Under the pieces are notes generated by a model that saw only the letters and a list, made by a program, of their open reading frames with translations, was not told where the DNA came from and did no database searches. 64,000 nucleotides of DNA from Rubrivivax sp. (GTDB taxonomy: Bacteria > Pseudomonadota > Gammaproteobacteria > Burkholderiales > Burkholderiaceae_C): assembly GCA_020852865.1 (NCBI GenBank), contig JADYZZ010000032.1, forward strand, positions 62,001 to 126,000, given 5' to 3'. Shown one piece after another: positions 35,721 to 45,246 of the stretch (positions are counted from its first letter, which is position 1; every line of letters begins with the position of its first letter). The translations under genes were made by a program, and so were the position numbers.

Positions 35721-35964
35721 GAAGACCACCATCGACCTTGCCGACGCCCTGCTCGACGAAGCGCGCCGGCTCGCCCGCCGCGAGGGCACGACGGTGCGCG
35801 CCCTGGTCGAGCAGGGGCTGCGCCAGGTCATCGCGCAAAAGCGCCGGGGCCCGCGCTTCCGTCTGCGCGACGCCTCGTTCACGGGCGACGGTCTGCGGCC
35901 CGAACTGGCGACGGCCGCGTGGGACCGGCTGCGCGAGCTGGCCTACGAGGGACGCGGCGGATGA
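35719..35964 (+). CDS. vapB: VapB-type antitoxin
   Basis: 81 residues: MKTTIDLADALLDEARRLARREGTTVRALVEQGLRQVI is a ribbon-helix-helix DNA-binding domain of the VapB (DUF2191-like) kind, followed by a toxin-binding tail with RFRLRDASFTGDGL. A second in-frame ATG 12 bp upstream would also sit in the palindrome. The stop overlaps the toxin ATG (ATGA at 35961), as in many toxin-antitoxin pairs. It should bind and inactivate the PIN toxin downstream and repress its own promoter. Confidence 0.88.
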   Translation: MKTTIDLADALLDEARRLARREGTTVRALVEQGLRQVIAQKRRGPRFRLRDASFTGDGLRPELATAAWDRLRELAYEGRGG

Positions 35965-36401
35965 TCGCCGTCGACACCAACATCCTCGTCTACGCGCATC
36001 GCGGCGACAGCGCCTTTCACGATGTCGCGCGCGGACGCCTGCGCGAGCTGGCCGAGGGCCGCGCGGCATGGGCGTTGCCCTGGCCCTGCGTGCACGAGTT
36101 CATCGGCATCGTCACCCATCCGCGCATCTACCGCACGCCCACGCCGCTGGCGCGGGCCATCGATCAGGTCGATGCGTGGCTGGAGTCGCCGCGTGTGCAG
36201 TTGCTGGCCGAGAGCGGCGAGCACTGGCCGGCACTGGCACCGCTGCTGCGTGCCGCGCGGGTTGCCGGCCCGCAGGTGCACGACGCGCGCATCGCGGCGC
36301 TGTGCCTGCAGCATGGCGTGCACGAGCTCTGGACGGCCGACCGGGATTTCGGCCGCTTTGCGCCGCTGCGCACCGTCAACCCGCTGGTGACGGCAGGCTG
36401 A
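35961..36401 (+). CDS. vapC: VapC-type PIN domain ribonuclease toxin
   Basis: 146 residues. MIAVDTNILVYAHR has the first PIN acidic residue (D5), CVHEFIGIVTHPRIY the second acidic site (E), and QVHDARIAALCLQHGVHELWTADRDFGRF the remaining acidic residues. This is the VapC arrangement of a metal-dependent RNase. It is encoded directly after vapB with a 4-bp overlap, so the two form one module. RNA target unknown. Confidence 0.9.
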   Translation: MIAVDTNILVYAHRGDSAFHDVARGRLRELAEGRAAWALPWPCVHEFIGIVTHPRIYRTPTPLARAIDQVDAWLESPRVQLLAESGEHWPALAPLLRAARVAGPQVHDARIAALCLQHGVHELWTADRDFGRFAPLRTVNPLVTAG

Positions 36402-36445
36402 GCACAATGGCGGCATCCGCCCGCAGCAACCGACCGAGGAGAACC

Positions 36446-38092
36446 ATGAACGGCCAAATGATGCAGCTGCCGCTGCTGATCTCGTCCCTGCTCATGCACG
36501 CCGAGCGCCACCACGGCGAGCAGGAAATCGTCTCGCGGCGCGTCGAAGGCGACATCCACCGCTGCACCTACCGCGAGATGGCGGCGCGCGCGCGCCGCAT
36601 GGCCAACGCGCTGGCACGCCTGGGCGTGTCCGCGGGCGGCCGCGTGGCGACGCTGGCCTGGAACGGCTACCGCCACATGGAGCTGTACTACGCGGTGAGC
36701 GGCTCGGGCGCCGTGCTGCACACGCTCAACCCGCGCCTGCACCCGGACCAGCTCGTCTACATCGCCGACCACGCCGAGGACGGCGTGCTGTTCTTCGACC
36801 TCACGTTCCTGCCGCTCGTCGCCGCCGTGGCGCCGCGCACGCGGAGCGTGCGCCACTGGGTGGCGATGACCGACCGCGCGCACCTGCCGGCCGACGCGGC
36901 CAAGATCCCCAACCTGCTCGTCTACGAGGATCTGGTCGACGCCGAGAACGACCGCTTCACCTGGCCCGAGTTCGACGAGAACACCGCCAGCTCGCTGTGC
37001 TACACGAGCGGCACCACCGGCAACCCCAAGGGCGTGCTCTACAGCCACCGCAGCACGGTGCTGCACAGCTACGCCGCGGCGCTGCCCGACGCGCTCAACT
37101 GCTCGGCCACCGACGTCATCCTGCCGGTGGTGCCGATGTTCCACGTCAACGCCTGGGGCCTGCCCTATGTCGGCTGCCTGACCGGCGCCAAGCTCGTCTA
37201 CCCGGGCGCCGGGCTCGACGGCAAGAGCCTCTATGAGCTGTTCGAGTCCGAGAAGGTCACCGTCTCGGCCGGCGTGCCCACCGTCTGGCAGGGCCTGCTG
37301 GCCTACGTCGACGCCAACCAGCTGCGCTTCAGCACGATGAAGCGCACCGTCATCGGCGGCTCGGCCTGCCCGCCGGCGATGCTGCGTGCCTTCGGCGAGC
37401 GCCACGGCGTGCACGTGCTGCACGCCTGGGGCATGACCGAGATGAGCCCGCTGGGCACCGCCTGCACTTTCAAGCCCAAGCACCTGGCCGCCTCCGAGGA
37501 GGAACGCTACGCCGTGATGGCCAAGCAGGGGCGCGCGATCTACGGCGTCGACATGAAGGCGGTCGACGCCGCCGGCAACGAGCTCGCCTTCGGCAGCCCC
37601 GAGCAGGGCGAGCTGCTGGTGCGCGGGCCCTGGGTGCTCGAGCATTACTTCAAGGACGAGGGCGGCAACCCGCTGGTGAAGGACGCCGCCGGGCACGACT
37701 GGTTCCCCACCGGCGACGTGGTGACGATCGACGCCGACGGCTACATGCAGATCACCGACCGCAGCAAGGACGTCATCAAGTCGGGCGGCGAATGGATCGG
37801 CTCGATCGACCTCGAGAACATCGCGATGGCGCACCCGGCGGTGGCGATGGCCGCCTGCATCGCCGCGCCCCACCCCAAGTGGGACGAGCGGCCGCTGCTG
37901 GTGGTGATGAAGAAGCCCGGCGCCGAGCTCGGCAAGGAAGAGCTGCTCGCCTTCTACGAAGGCAAGATCGCCAAGTGGTGGACGCCCGACGACGTGGTGT
38001 TCGTCGACGCGATTCCGCTCGGCGCCACCGGCAAGATGCAGAAGAACAAGCTGCGCGAGCTGTTCAAGGGTTACGTCCTGCCGACGGCCTGA
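36446..38092 (+). CDS. Acyl-CoA ligase (DmdB/long-chain fatty acid type)
   Basis: 548 residues with GAGGAGAACC directly before the ATG. AMP-binding motifs: [20 protein letters not shown] (A3 core), [10 protein letters not shown] (A5), [29 protein letters not shown] (A7-A8), and [17 protein letters not shown] (A10 lysine). The full length match and the VPTVWQGLL and [12 protein letters not shown] segments resemble the 3-methylmercaptopropionyl-CoA ligase/medium-chain ligase branch of the family. It activates carboxylic acids with ATP to acyl-AMP then acyl-CoA. Its substrate cannot be set from context, since neighbours are unrelated. Confidence 0.9.
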   Translation: MNGQMMQLPLLISSLLMHAERHHGEQEIVSRRVEGDIHRCTYREMAARARRMANALARLGVSAGGRVATLAWNGYRHMELYYAVSGSGAVLHTLNPRLHPDQLVYIADHAEDGVLFFDLTFLPLVAAVAPRTRSVRHWVAMTDRAHLPADAAKIPNLLVYEDLVDAENDRFTWPEFDENTASSLCYTSGTTGNPKGVLYSHRSTVLHSYAAALPDALNCSATDVILPVVPMFHVNAWGLPYVGCLTGAKLVYPGAGLDGKSLYELFESEKVTVSAGVPTVWQGLLAYVDANQLRFSTMKRTVIGGSACPPAMLRAFGERHGVHVLHAWGMTEMSPLGTACTFKPKHLAASEEERYAVMAKQGRAIYGVDMKAVDAAGNELAFGSPEQGELLVRGPWVLEHYFKDEGGNPLVKDAAGHDWFPTGDVVTIDADGYMQITDRSKDVIKSGGEWIGSIDLENIAMAHPAVAMAACIAAPHPKWDERPLLVVMKKPGAELGKEELLAFYEGKIAKWWTPDDVVFVDAIPLGATGKMQKNKLRELFKGYVLPTA

Positions 38093-38284
38093 GAACCGCC
38101 GCAGGCATGGGCGGCGCGGCACAGATGCCCGATGCATCACGCCCGGCGTGCGAACCGCACACCCGCTCTTGGGGGGTCTTGGGGGGATCCGGCGCAGTGG
38201 TGGCCGGTGCGCTTCCGATAATGAACGGCCCGCTGCGGCAAGCCTGCGCTGCCGCGCGGCGTCACTGCCCGCCCAGGGCCCGAA

Positions 38285-39496
38285 GTGGACCCCAGCACCG
38301 TCATCTTCCTGCTCTCGCTGCACCTGCTGGCCTCGGGCGGCTTGCTGCACCTCATCGCGCGCCGCGGGCCGCCGCGCAGCGGCCTGCACGCCTTTGCCGC
38401 CGGCTCGGCGCTGTTCGGCCTGAGCTATGGCGCGCGTCTGGTGTTCGGGCTGCAGGGCGGCTCGCTGTCCAGCGTGGCAAGCGACGTCGTGATGGTGCTC
38501 TCCGGGCTGCTCTTCGCCAGCGGCATGCGCCAGTTCACCGGCCACGATGCCTGGCGCTGGCCGCTGCTGGCCGCGATCACGGCCACGTTCGCCCTGATCG
38601 ACCTGGCGCTGGCCGTGGCGCTGGGGCCCAGGGCACGCCTGGCGACCGTCAACAGTGCGCTCGGGGCGCTGTTCCTGACCATGGCGATCGTCACGTTCGG
38701 CAGTCTGCAGCGCAGCGAGCGCGGCTTGCGCGTGCCGATGGGGGTGCTCGGCGTGCTCGTCGGCGGGCAGGCGCTGCTGACGGCGGGGCGGGCCGTCTCG
38801 CTCGGCCTGAACGGCAGCCCGGCGCTGTACCAGGGTGCCTTTGCGCAGCTGTTCTACGCCTACACCTCGCTCGTCGCGCTGCTGCTCGGCCCCTGTCTGG
38901 TGTGGATGGTGTTCGTGCGGCTGAACCTGCAGCTCGAGGGTCTGGCCACCCACGACGCCTTGACGCAGCTGTTCAACCGCCTCGGGCTCGACGAGATCCG
39001 GCGACGCCACTTCGGCATACGCGGCCACGAGCCGCTGCACCTGCTGCTGGTCGACATCGACCTCTTCAAGACGATCAACGACCGTCACGGCCACACGGTG
39101 GGCGACAGCGTGCTGCGCGCGGTGGCCGCGGCCTTGCTCGGCAGCGCGCGCGCCGGCGACTTCGTCGCGCGCTTCGGCGGCGAGGAATTCCTGGTCGGCT
39201 GTGTCGGCGGCGGCGATGCCGCGGCCCTGGCGCTCGCCGAGCGGCTGCGCGCGGCGGTGCACACGCTGGCCGTGCGGCCGCATTCCGGCGGCGACGAGAC
39301 GATCCGCTGCACCGTGAGCATCGGCGTGTCGCGCCTGGTCGAGCACGCCGGCCGATGGGACGCCGCGCTCGCCGAGGCCGACCGCGCGCTGTACGCAGCG
39401 AAGGAGCTGGGCCGCAACTGCGTCGCGGCCGCACCGTCGGCGCCCGCGGCAGCACACGCCGTGCGCCCGGACGAGCGAACGAGCGTGAAGACATGA
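38285..39496 (+). CDS. Diguanylate cyclase, membrane GGDEF protein
   Basis: 403 residues from the GTG at 38285. Residues 1-215 hold about six hydrophobic helices with no known sensor domain. The C-terminal GGDEF domain has HDALTQLFNRLGLDEI, LLLVDIDLFKTINDRHGHTVGDSVL, and the active motif GGEEF preceded by RAGD five residues before it, an intact inhibitory (I) site. It therefore should make c-di-GMP and be product-inhibited. The stop codon falls inside the left arm of a hairpin repeat (39485-39522) that precedes the response regulator gene. Confidence 0.92.
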   Translation: MDPSTVIFLLSLHLLASGGLLHLIARRGPPRSGLHAFAAGSALFGLSYGARLVFGLQGGSLSSVASDVVMVLSGLLFASGMRQFTGHDAWRWPLLAAITATFALIDLALAVALGPRARLATVNSALGALFLTMAIVTFGSLQRSERGLRVPMGVLGVLVGGQALLTAGRAVSLGLNGSPALYQGAFAQLFYAYTSLVALLLGPCLVWMVFVRLNLQLEGLATHDALTQLFNRLGLDEIRRRHFGIRGHEPLHLLLVDIDLFKTINDRHGHTVGDSVLRAVAAALLGSARAGDFVARFGGEEFLVGCVGGGDAAALALAERLRAAVHTLAVRPHSGGDETIRCTVSIGVSRLVEHAGRWDAALAEADRALYAAKELGRNCVAAAPSAPAAAHAVRPDERTSVKT

Positions 39497-39522
39497 ATCG
39501 CCCCCGCGGTTCATGTCTTCAC
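39485..39522 (+). repeat. Second copy of the hairpin repeat, on the diguanylate cyclase stop
   Basis: GTGAAGACATGAATCG (39485-39500) pairs with CGGTTCATGTCTTCAC (39507-39522), with one G-T pair and a 6-nt C-rich loop. The TGA of the diguanylate cyclase gene lies in the left arm. The right flank AGGCTCTGAG matches the flank of the mlaE copy. Confidence 0.7.
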
Positions 39523-39574
39523 AGGCTCTGAGTCGGCCCCGAGTGCGTCGGCGCACCGTCGCGGCCCCTGCCCC

Positions 39575-40243
39575 ATGCGCGTGCTGCTGGTCGAGGACGA
39601 CACGATGATCGGCGAGAGCCTGCGCGAGGCCTTGCGCATGCAGGGCATGGCGGCCGACTGGGTGCGCGACGGGCGCGCCGCCGACGCCGCGCTGGCCAGC
39701 GAACGCTTCGACGCCGTGCTGCTCGATCTCGGCCTGCCGCAGCGCAGCGGCCTCGACGTGCTGGCCGCGCTGCGCGCGCGCGGCGACGCCACGCCGGTGA
39801 TCGTGCTCACGGCGCGCGACGCGCTGCCCGACAAGGTGGGCGCGCTCGACCAGGGCGCCGACGACTACCTCGTCAAGCCCTTCGAGCTCGACGAACTGCT
39901 GGCGCGGCTGCGCGCCGTCGTGCGCCGCCGCGCCGGCCGCGCCGAAGGCACGCTCGAGGCGGGCGACCTGCGGCTCGACCCGGCCACGCGCGAAGTGAGC
40001 CGCGGCGGCCGCGCGGTGCTGCTGTCGGCGCGCGAGTTCGCGCTGCTGCAGGCGCTGATGGAGCGCCCGGGCGCGATCCTCTCGCGCGCGCAGCTCGAAG
40101 ACCGCCTGTACGGCTGGGGCGAGGAGCTCGAGAGCAACGCCATCAGCGTCTACGTGCACCAGCTGCGCCGCAAGCTCGGCGACGACGTCCTGCACACGCT
40201 GCGCGGCGTGGGCTACTACGTCGGCCCGGCCAAGGGCAGCTGA
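39575..40243 (+). CDS. OmpR-family response regulator
   Basis: 222 residues. The receiver has the acidic pair ED in LLVEDDTMIGE, the phosphoacceptor D51 in AVLLDLGLPQRSGLD, and K in DYLVKPFEL. The DNA-binding winged helix spans the C-terminal 95 residues (LLSAREFALLQALMERPGAILSRAQLEDRLYG...SNAISVYVHQLRRKLG...HTLRGVGYYV). Sequence type is QseB/TctD-like. The cognate kinase gene follows after about 70 bp, and a degP-type protease gene comes next. Its stop starts a third hairpin-type element. Confidence 0.94.
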   Translation: MRVLLVEDDTMIGESLREALRMQGMAADWVRDGRAADAALASERFDAVLLDLGLPQRSGLDVLAALRARGDATPVIVLTARDALPDKVGALDQGADDYLVKPFELDELLARLRAVVRRRAGRAEGTLEAGDLRLDPATREVSRGGRAVLLSAREFALLQALMERPGAILSRAQLEDRLYGWGEELESNAISVYVHQLRRKLGDDVLHTLRGVGYYVGPAKGS

Positions 40244-40290
40244 GCCTGTGAAGCGCCTCCTCGCCTGATTCACGCTTCGCCCGGCTCCTG
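40241..40290 (+). repeat. Degenerate third copy of the stop-codon repeat
   Basis: The stop of the response regulator begins TGAGCCTGTGAAG, identical over 13 bases to the mlaE stop region (15097-15109). A weaker stem is possible: GAAGCG (40250-40255) with CGCTTC (40273-40278). The right flank GGCTCCTGAG matches the other copies in outline. Confidence 0.55.
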
Positions 40291-40314
40291 AGCGACGACC
40301 CGGAAATCGAGCCC

Positions 40315-41634
40315 ATGCGTTCGCTGCGCCTGCGGCTGTTCTCGTTCCTGCTCGCGCTGGCCGCGGTCGTGGCGGCGCTGGTGGGCGGCGCCACCTACGT
40401 GAGCGTGCGCGCCGAGACCGACGCGCTGTTCGACTACCACCTGCGGCAGATGGCCCTGTCGCTGCGCGACCAGGGGCGCATCGCCGACGACGAACGCGCG
40501 GTGCTGGCCAACCCCGAGTTCGACTACGTCGTGCAGGTGTGGTCGATCGACGGCGTGCAGCTGTACTCGAGCGTGCCGGGGCGACAGCCGGCACTGCTGC
40601 CGCCGCGCGCCGTGCTCGGCTTCAGCGAGGTGCAGATCGAAGGCCGCCGCTGGCGCATCTACAGTGCGGCGACGCCGCTGCGCGTGGTGCAGGTGGGGCA
40701 GCCGCTGGCGGTGCGCCGCCAGGTGGCCGCCGCGGCGGCCTGGCGCAGCGTGCTGCCGGTGCTGCTGGCCGCGCCGTTGGTGGCGCTGGCGATGTGGTGG
40801 CTGGTGGGTTTGTCGCTGGCGCCGCTGGCGCGCGTGGTGCAGGCCGCGCGCACGCGCGGCGCCAGCGCGCTCGAGCCGCTGCCGGCGGCGGGCCTGCCGA
40901 GCGAGATCGCGCCGCTCGTCGAGGCCTTCAACGCCCTGCTCGGCCGCGTCGCTTCGGCGCTCGACGCGCAGCGCGCCTTCGTCGCCGACGCGGCGCACGA
41001 GCTGCGCTCGCCGCTCACCGCGCTCAAGCTGCAGATCGGCCTGCTGCGCGACGCCCCCGACGCCGCCGCGCGCGAGGCGGCGCTGGCGCGGCTGCGCGCC
41101 GGCGTCGAACGCGCCGCCCACCTGGTCGAGCAGCTGCTCGCGCTGGCGCGCGCCGAACCCGACGCCGAGGCGCGCGTCGAAACCATCGACCTCGCACAGG
41201 TGGCACGCGCAGCCATCGGCGACGCGGCCGCGCTGGCCGCCGCCGAAGGCGCGCTGCTGCAGCTCGACGCGCCCGACGAACTGCCGCTGCGCGGCGACGC
41301 GGCCGCGCTGCGCAGCCTGCTGCGCAACCTGCTCGACAACGCCATCCGCCACGGGCGCGGCGAGCGCGAACGCGGCCCCGCGGTCGTGCTGCGCCTGCGC
41401 AGCACGGCCCGCGACGGCGTGATCGAGGTCGACGACGACGGCCCGGGCATCGCGCCGGCCGAGCGCGAGCGCGTCTTCGACCGCTTCCATCGCCGCGAAG
41501 GCAGCCGCGACGGCGGCAGCGGCCTCGGCCTGGCGATCGTGCGCGCGGTGGCCGAGCGCCACGGCGGCCGGGTCGCGCTCGCCGAGGCGCCCGGCGGCGG
41601 GCTGCGCGTGAGCGTGCACCTGCCCCGCACGTAG
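40315..41634 (+). CDS. Sensor histidine kinase
   Basis: 439 residues, two transmembrane helices (about 8-28 and 143-165) flanking a periplasmic domain, then HAMP. The H-box FVADAAHELRSPLTALKLQI carries H228. ATPase motifs: NLLDNAIRHG (N box), DDDGPGIAPAERERVFDRF (G1 and F), and GGSGLGLAIVRAVAERHGG (G2). It should phosphorylate the response regulator encoded upstream. A periplasmic-protease gene just downstream suggests a role in envelope stress or metal sensing; the signal is unknown. Confidence 0.94.
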   Translation: MRSLRLRLFSFLLALAAVVAALVGGATYVSVRAETDALFDYHLRQMALSLRDQGRIADDERAVLANPEFDYVVQVWSIDGVQLYSSVPGRQPALLPPRAVLGFSEVQIEGRRWRIYSAATPLRVVQVGQPLAVRRQVAAAAAWRSVLPVLLAAPLVALAMWWLVGLSLAPLARVVQAARTRGASALEPLPAAGLPSEIAPLVEAFNALLGRVASALDAQRAFVADAAHELRSPLTALKLQIGLLRDAPDAAAREAALARLRAGVERAAHLVEQLLALARAEPDAEARVETIDLAQVARAAIGDAAALAAAEGALLQLDAPDELPLRGDAAALRSLLRNLLDNAIRHGRGERERGPAVVLRLRSTARDGVIEVDDDGPGIAPAERERVFDRFHRREGSRDGGSGLGLAIVRAVAERHGGRVALAEAPGGGLRVSVHLPRT

Positions 41635-41768
41635 CCGGCCGGGGCCGGCCGCACGGGCGCGGCCGCCCTCATCTTCGCCTCACCTTCGCTTCACGCGCCG
41701 TTCATCGGGGCTGCCTAGAGTGCCGCGCATGGCCGCAGCCGCGGTCGCCACTCCCAGGAGCTCCCAGC

Positions 41769-43265
41769 ATGAAGACCCGCACACTCGTCGCCGCCGCGGC
41801 CGCCCTGGCCATCGGCGGGACCTCGCTCTCGATGGCCGAAGCCTGGACCCTGCCCGCCTGGATGCGTCCGCAGGCCAGCAGCCAGGCCAGCGCCGGCACC
41901 GTCGTCGCCTCGGCCGCACCGACGGCCGCCGCACCGGCCCCGATCGCCCCGCTGCCTGCCGGCAGCATGCCGAACTACCGCGCCATCGTGAAGGCCGAAG
42001 GGCCGGCCGTGGTCGGCGTCACCGTGAGCGGCCTGCGTCAGCCCGACGGCGCCGACGGCCCGTCGCTCGACAACGACCCCTTCTACCGCTTCTTCCGCGG
42101 CCTGCCCGGCTTCCCCGGCGGGCGCCTGGCGCCGCCCGGCGCGCAGCCCTTCCGCGGCCAGGGCTCGGGCTTCATCGTCAGCCCCGACGGCCTCATCCTC
42201 ACCAACGCGCATGTCGTGCGCGACGCCAAGCAAGTGAGCGTGAAGCTGTCGGACCGGCGTGAATTCACCGCCAAGGTGCTGGGCAGCGACACCGCCACCG
42301 ACATCGCGGTGCTGAAGATCGACGCCAAGGGCCTGCCCACCGTCACGCTGGGCGACAGCAAGGCGGTGCAGGTGGGCGACTACGTGCTCGCCATCGGCGC
42401 GCCGTACGGCTTCGCGCAGAGCGCCACGCAGGGCATCGTCAGCGCCAAGGGCCGCTCGCTGCCCGGCGACAGCGTGGTGCCCTTCATCCAGACCGACGCC
42501 GCGGTCAACCCCGGCAACTCCGGCGGGCCGCTGTTCGACGCCGGCGGCCGCGTGGTCGGCATCAACGCGCAGATCTTCTCGCAGAGCGGCGGCTTCCAGG
42601 GCCTGGCCTTCGCGATCCCGATCGACGTCGCGCTCGGCATCAAGGACCAGATCGTGGCGCACGGCCGCGTCGAGCACGCGCGCCTGGGCGTGATGCTGCA
42701 GGACCTGTCGGCGCCGCTGGCCGACTCGTTCGGCCTGAAGGCGCCCGACGGCGCGCTGGTGTCGAGCGTCGCCAAGGGCAGTGCCGCCGCCGCCGCGGGG
42801 CTGAAGGCCGGCGACGTGATCACGCAGATCGACGGCCGCGACGTGCAGACCGCCGGCGACGTTTCCACGCGCGTCGGCATGGCGCGTCCGGGCGAGCGCA
42901 TCACGCTCGGCGTGTGGCGCGACAAGGCGCGGCACGAACTGCAGGTCGCGCTCGGCAAGGCCGAGGCCGACAAGAGCAGCACCGTGGCCGGCAACGAGGG
43001 CGGCGCGCTCGGTCTGGCCGTGCGCCCGCTCGACAAGAACGAGCTGCGCGAAGCCGGTGTCGACCACGGCCTGCTCGTCGAGCAGGCGCAGGGGCCGGCG
43101 CAGCTCGCGGGCGTGCAGGCCGGCGACGTGCTGCTCGCCGTGAACGGCAAGCCGGCGCGCAGCGTCGACCAGGTGCGCGACGCGCTGCGCGACCACCCGC
43201 GCCATGTCGCACTGCTGGTCGCGCGCGACGGGCAGCAGATCTTCATTCCGGTCGACCTCGGCTGA
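41769..43265 (+). CDS. degP: DegP/DegQ-type periplasmic serine protease (Do family)
   Basis: 498 residues, with AGGAG before the ATG. The signal peptide ends near MAEA. Catalytic triad: H148 in LTNAHVV, D178 in TATDIAVLKID, and S251 in NPGNSGGPL. Two PDZ domains follow: residues about 295-390 (LGVMLQDLSAPLADSFGL...GAAAAAGLKAGDVITQIDGRDV) and about 405-498 (LGLAVRPLDKNELREAGV...LAGVQAGDVLLAVNGK). It is a periplasmic quality-control protease and chaperone. The position after a two-component pair suggests that pair controls it. Confidence 0.95.
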   Translation: MKTRTLVAAAAALAIGGTSLSMAEAWTLPAWMRPQASSQASAGTVVASAAPTAAAPAPIAPLPAGSMPNYRAIVKAEGPAVVGVTVSGLRQPDGADGPSLDNDPFYRFFRGLPGFPGGRLAPPGAQPFRGQGSGFIVSPDGLILTNAHVVRDAKQVSVKLSDRREFTAKVLGSDTATDIAVLKIDAKGLPTVTLGDSKAVQVGDYVLAIGAPYGFAQSATQGIVSAKGRSLPGDSVVPFIQTDAAVNPGNSGGPLFDAGGRVVGINAQIFSQSGGFQGLAFAIPIDVALGIKDQIVAHGRVEHARLGVMLQDLSAPLADSFGLKAPDGALVSSVAKGSAAAAAGLKAGDVITQIDGRDVQTAGDVSTRVGMARPGERITLGVWRDKARHELQVALGKAEADKSSTVAGNEGGALGLAVRPLDKNELREAGVDHGLLVEQAQGPAQLAGVQAGDVLLAVNGKPARSVDQVRDALRDHPRHVALLVARDGQQIFIPVDLG

Positions 43266-43350
43266 AAAGGGTCGGCCCCGTGCGGTGCGCGCCGGCAACG
43301 AAGCCGGGCCGCGCACCGCTTCCATCGTCCTCGAGTCACAGGAGTCGATC

Positions 43351-43812
43351 ATGACGTTGAACCGAATCGCCGCCGCCGGCCTCGCGCTGCTGGGTACGCT
43401 CGCGCTGGCCGGCACGGCTGCCGCGGCACCCGCTGCCTCCGCCCCCGCGCACGCCGTCGTGCAGGCGAGCACGACGACGACCAGGGCGGACGCGGCACGT
43501 GCCCGGCACGCGGCACGCAAGACCCATGCGCAGCGGCTGCGCAAGACAGCAGCCGCCGCGCCGCTGATGGACATGCACCTGCGCGTAGCCACGGCGCGTG
43601 CGGTCGCACAGGAGCGCAGCATCGCGGCCGGACTGCACAGCGGCCGCCTCGACCTCGCGCAGGCCGCGGCGCTCGAGCGCGCCCAGGGCGCGATCCTGGC
43701 GCGGCAGGCGGCTCTGGCGCGCCGCGGTCACGAGAGCGTCGAACAGGCGCTCGACATGCAGCACCGCCAGGATCTGCAGGACTGGGCCGTGCACACGGCG
43801 CATCCGGTCTGA
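43351..43812 (+). CDS. Small secreted alanine/arginine-rich protein, function unknown
   Basis: 153 residues with AGGAGTCGATC before the ATG and a clear signal peptide (MTLNRIAAAGLALLGTLALAGTAAAA). The mature part is basic and predicted helical: an Arg/Ala/Thr-rich segment (residues 45-70), then LRVATARAVAQERSIAAGLHSGRLDLAQAAALERAQGAILARQAALARRG. No domain is recognised. It follows degP by 85 bp in the same direction and may be a periplasmic partner or stress-related protein, but this is only from position. Confidence 0.75.
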   Translation: MTLNRIAAAGLALLGTLALAGTAAAAPAASAPAHAVVQASTTTTRADAARARHAARKTHAQRLRKTAAAAPLMDMHLRVATARAVAQERSIAAGLHSGRLDLAQAAALERAQGAILARQAALARRGHESVEQALDMQHRQDLQDWAVHTAHPV

Positions 43813-43820
43813 TGGGCGCC

Positions 43821-43843
43821 GCCCGCCGCAGCTTGCGGCGGGC
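43821..43843. terminator. Terminator-like hairpin 1 in a convergent spacer
   Basis: GCCCGCCGCA (43821-43830) pairs with TGCGGCGGGC (43834-43843) around the 3-nt loop GCT. It is just past the stop of the small secreted protein. No T-run follows. Confidence 0.5.
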
Positions 43844-43870
43844 TGCGCTGCGAGCGGCCGCCGACGCAGG

Positions 43871-43900
43871 GCCGCCCATGCTCCTGGGAGCGTGGGCGGC
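43871..43900. terminator. Terminator-like hairpin 2 in a convergent spacer
   Basis: GCCGCCCA (43871-43878) pairs with TGGGCGGC (43893-43900) and the stem continues inward with TGCTCC/GGAGCG to a 2-nt loop (one T-G pair), giving 14 bp. It lies 18 bp past the minus-strand stop of the carboxynorspermidine synthase gene. Together with hairpin 1 it likely ends both convergent transcripts. Confidence 0.55.
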
Positions 43901-43918
43901 AGAAATCCGGCCCCGCTC

Positions 43919-45196
43919 CTAGGCAAAGCGCCGCTGCAGCGGCGCGGCGTCGAGCGCCTCGGCCAGCGGACGGTCGCCCTGGGCGTCGCGCAGACGCGTC
44001 GGCAGCCCCATCTCGTCGAGCAGCGCCAGCAGCGGCTCGGGCGGCAGTTCCTCGACGTTGACCATGCGTCTCAGGTCCCAGGTGCCGCGCGCGATCAGCA
44101 GTGCCGCGGCCGCCGCCGGCACGCCGGCGGTGTACGAGATCGCCTGGCTGCCGACCTCGCGCCAGCTCTCGGCATGGTCGCAGACGTTGTAGATGAAGAC
44201 CTCGCGCGGCCGCCCGTCCTTGACCCCGCGCACCATGTCGCCGATGCAGGTCAGCCCCTGGTAGGTGGGCGCGAGCGAGGCCGGATCGGGCAGCACCGCC
44301 TTGACCACGTGCAGCGGCACCACCTCACGGCCGTCGGGCAGGCGCACCGGCTGCGCGGAAAGCAGCCCGAGCTTGTGCAGCACCGTGAACACGTTGATGT
44401 AGTGGTCGGAAAAGCCCATCCAGAAGCGGATCGTCGGCACGTCGAGCAGGGCGGACAGCGAGTGCAGTTCGTCGTGGCCGGTGAGGTAGGTCGTCTGCGT
44501 GCCGACTGCCGGCAGCTCCCAGTCCTGGCGCCGTTCGAACATCCGGTTGGCCGTCCACTGCCGGTTCTGCCAGGACCACACGGTGCCGGTGAACTCGCGG
44601 AAGTTGATCTCGGGGTCGAAATTGGTCGCGAACCAGCGTCCGTGCGAACCGGCATTCGTGTCGATGATGTCGATCGAGTCGACGCGGTCGAAGAACCGGT
44701 CCTGGGCGAGCCGCGCGTAGGCGTTGACGACGCCCGGGTCGAACCCGATGCCCAGCACCGCGGTGATGCCGGCCGCGGCGCATTCGCCCCGCCGCTTCCA
44801 TTCGTAGTTGGCGTACCAGGGCGGCTGCTCGCAGATGCGCGCCGGATCCTCGTGGATGGCGGTGTCGATGTAGGCCGCACCGGCGGCGATGCACGCCGAG
44901 AGCACCGACATGTTGAGGAACGAGGTGCCGGCCTGGATCACGATGCGCGCGCCGGTGGCGCGGATCAGCGCCGCGGTCGCCTGCACGTCGAGCGCGTCGA
45001 GCGCGTGCGCCTGCACGACGCCCGGCCGCTGCAGGCTGCGCCGCGCGAGCACCGATTCGACGATCGCCTGGCACTTGGCGGGCGTGCGCGAGGCGATATG
45101 GATCTCTCCGAGCTGCGCGTTGTGCTGCGCGCACTTGTGCGCCACGACATGGGCCACGCCGCCGGCACCGACGATGAGGACGTTCTTCCTGGTCAT
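43919..45196 (-). CDS. Carboxynorspermidine synthase (saccharopine dehydrogenase family)
   Basis: 425 residues from the ATG at 45196 (MTRKNVLIVGAGGVAHVVAHKC). An ATG at 45211 and one at 45226 extend the frame, but the chosen start puts the Rossmann fold right at the N-terminus as in the family. Landmarks: VLIVGAGGVAHV, AGTSFLNMSVLSACIAAGAAYIDTA, GFDPGVVNAYARL, and IIDTNAGSHGRWFATNFDPEINFREF. The enzyme reductively condenses aspartate semialdehyde with a diamine (putrescine or diaminopropane) to carboxyspermidine/carboxynorspermidine. The decarboxylase gene lies upstream on the same strand, 50 bp away, forming the alternative spermidine pathway. Confidence 0.88.
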   Translation of the reverse strand: MTRKNVLIVGAGGVAHVVAHKCAQHNAQLGEIHIASRTPAKCQAIVESVLARRSLQRPGVVQAHALDALDVQATAALIRATGARIVIQAGTSFLNMSVLSACIAAGAAYIDTAIHEDPARICEQPPWYANYEWKRRGECAAAGITAVLGIGFDPGVVNAYARLAQDRFFDRVDSIDIIDTNAGSHGRWFATNFDPEINFREFTGTVWSWQNRQWTANRMFERRQDWELPAVGTQTTYLTGHDELHSLSALLDVPTIRFWMGFSDHYINVFTVLHKLGLLSAQPVRLPDGREVVPLHVVKAVLPDPASLAPTYQGLTCIGDMVRGVKDGRPREVFIYNVCDHAESWREVGSQAISYTAGVPAAAAALLIARGTWDLRRMVNVEELPPEPLLALLDEMGLPTRLRDAQGDRPLAEALDAAPLQRRFA

Positions 45197-45246
45197 GGTT
45201 CGCTGCTCCATTCGCTCGGGGGACAAAGGGGAAACGCCCGGGGTCG

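Noticed and set aside
38168..38186. Two G6 runs (CTTGGGGGG repeated) that might form a quadruplex
   Set aside because: Only two runs, no third or fourth nearby; not enough for a quadruplex claim.
43887..43900. GGAGCGTGGGCGGC occurs here and at 52284-52297, each near a TAG stop
   Set aside because: A 14-base match in such G/C-rich DNA, with only two copies and different contexts, is too weak to call a repeat family.
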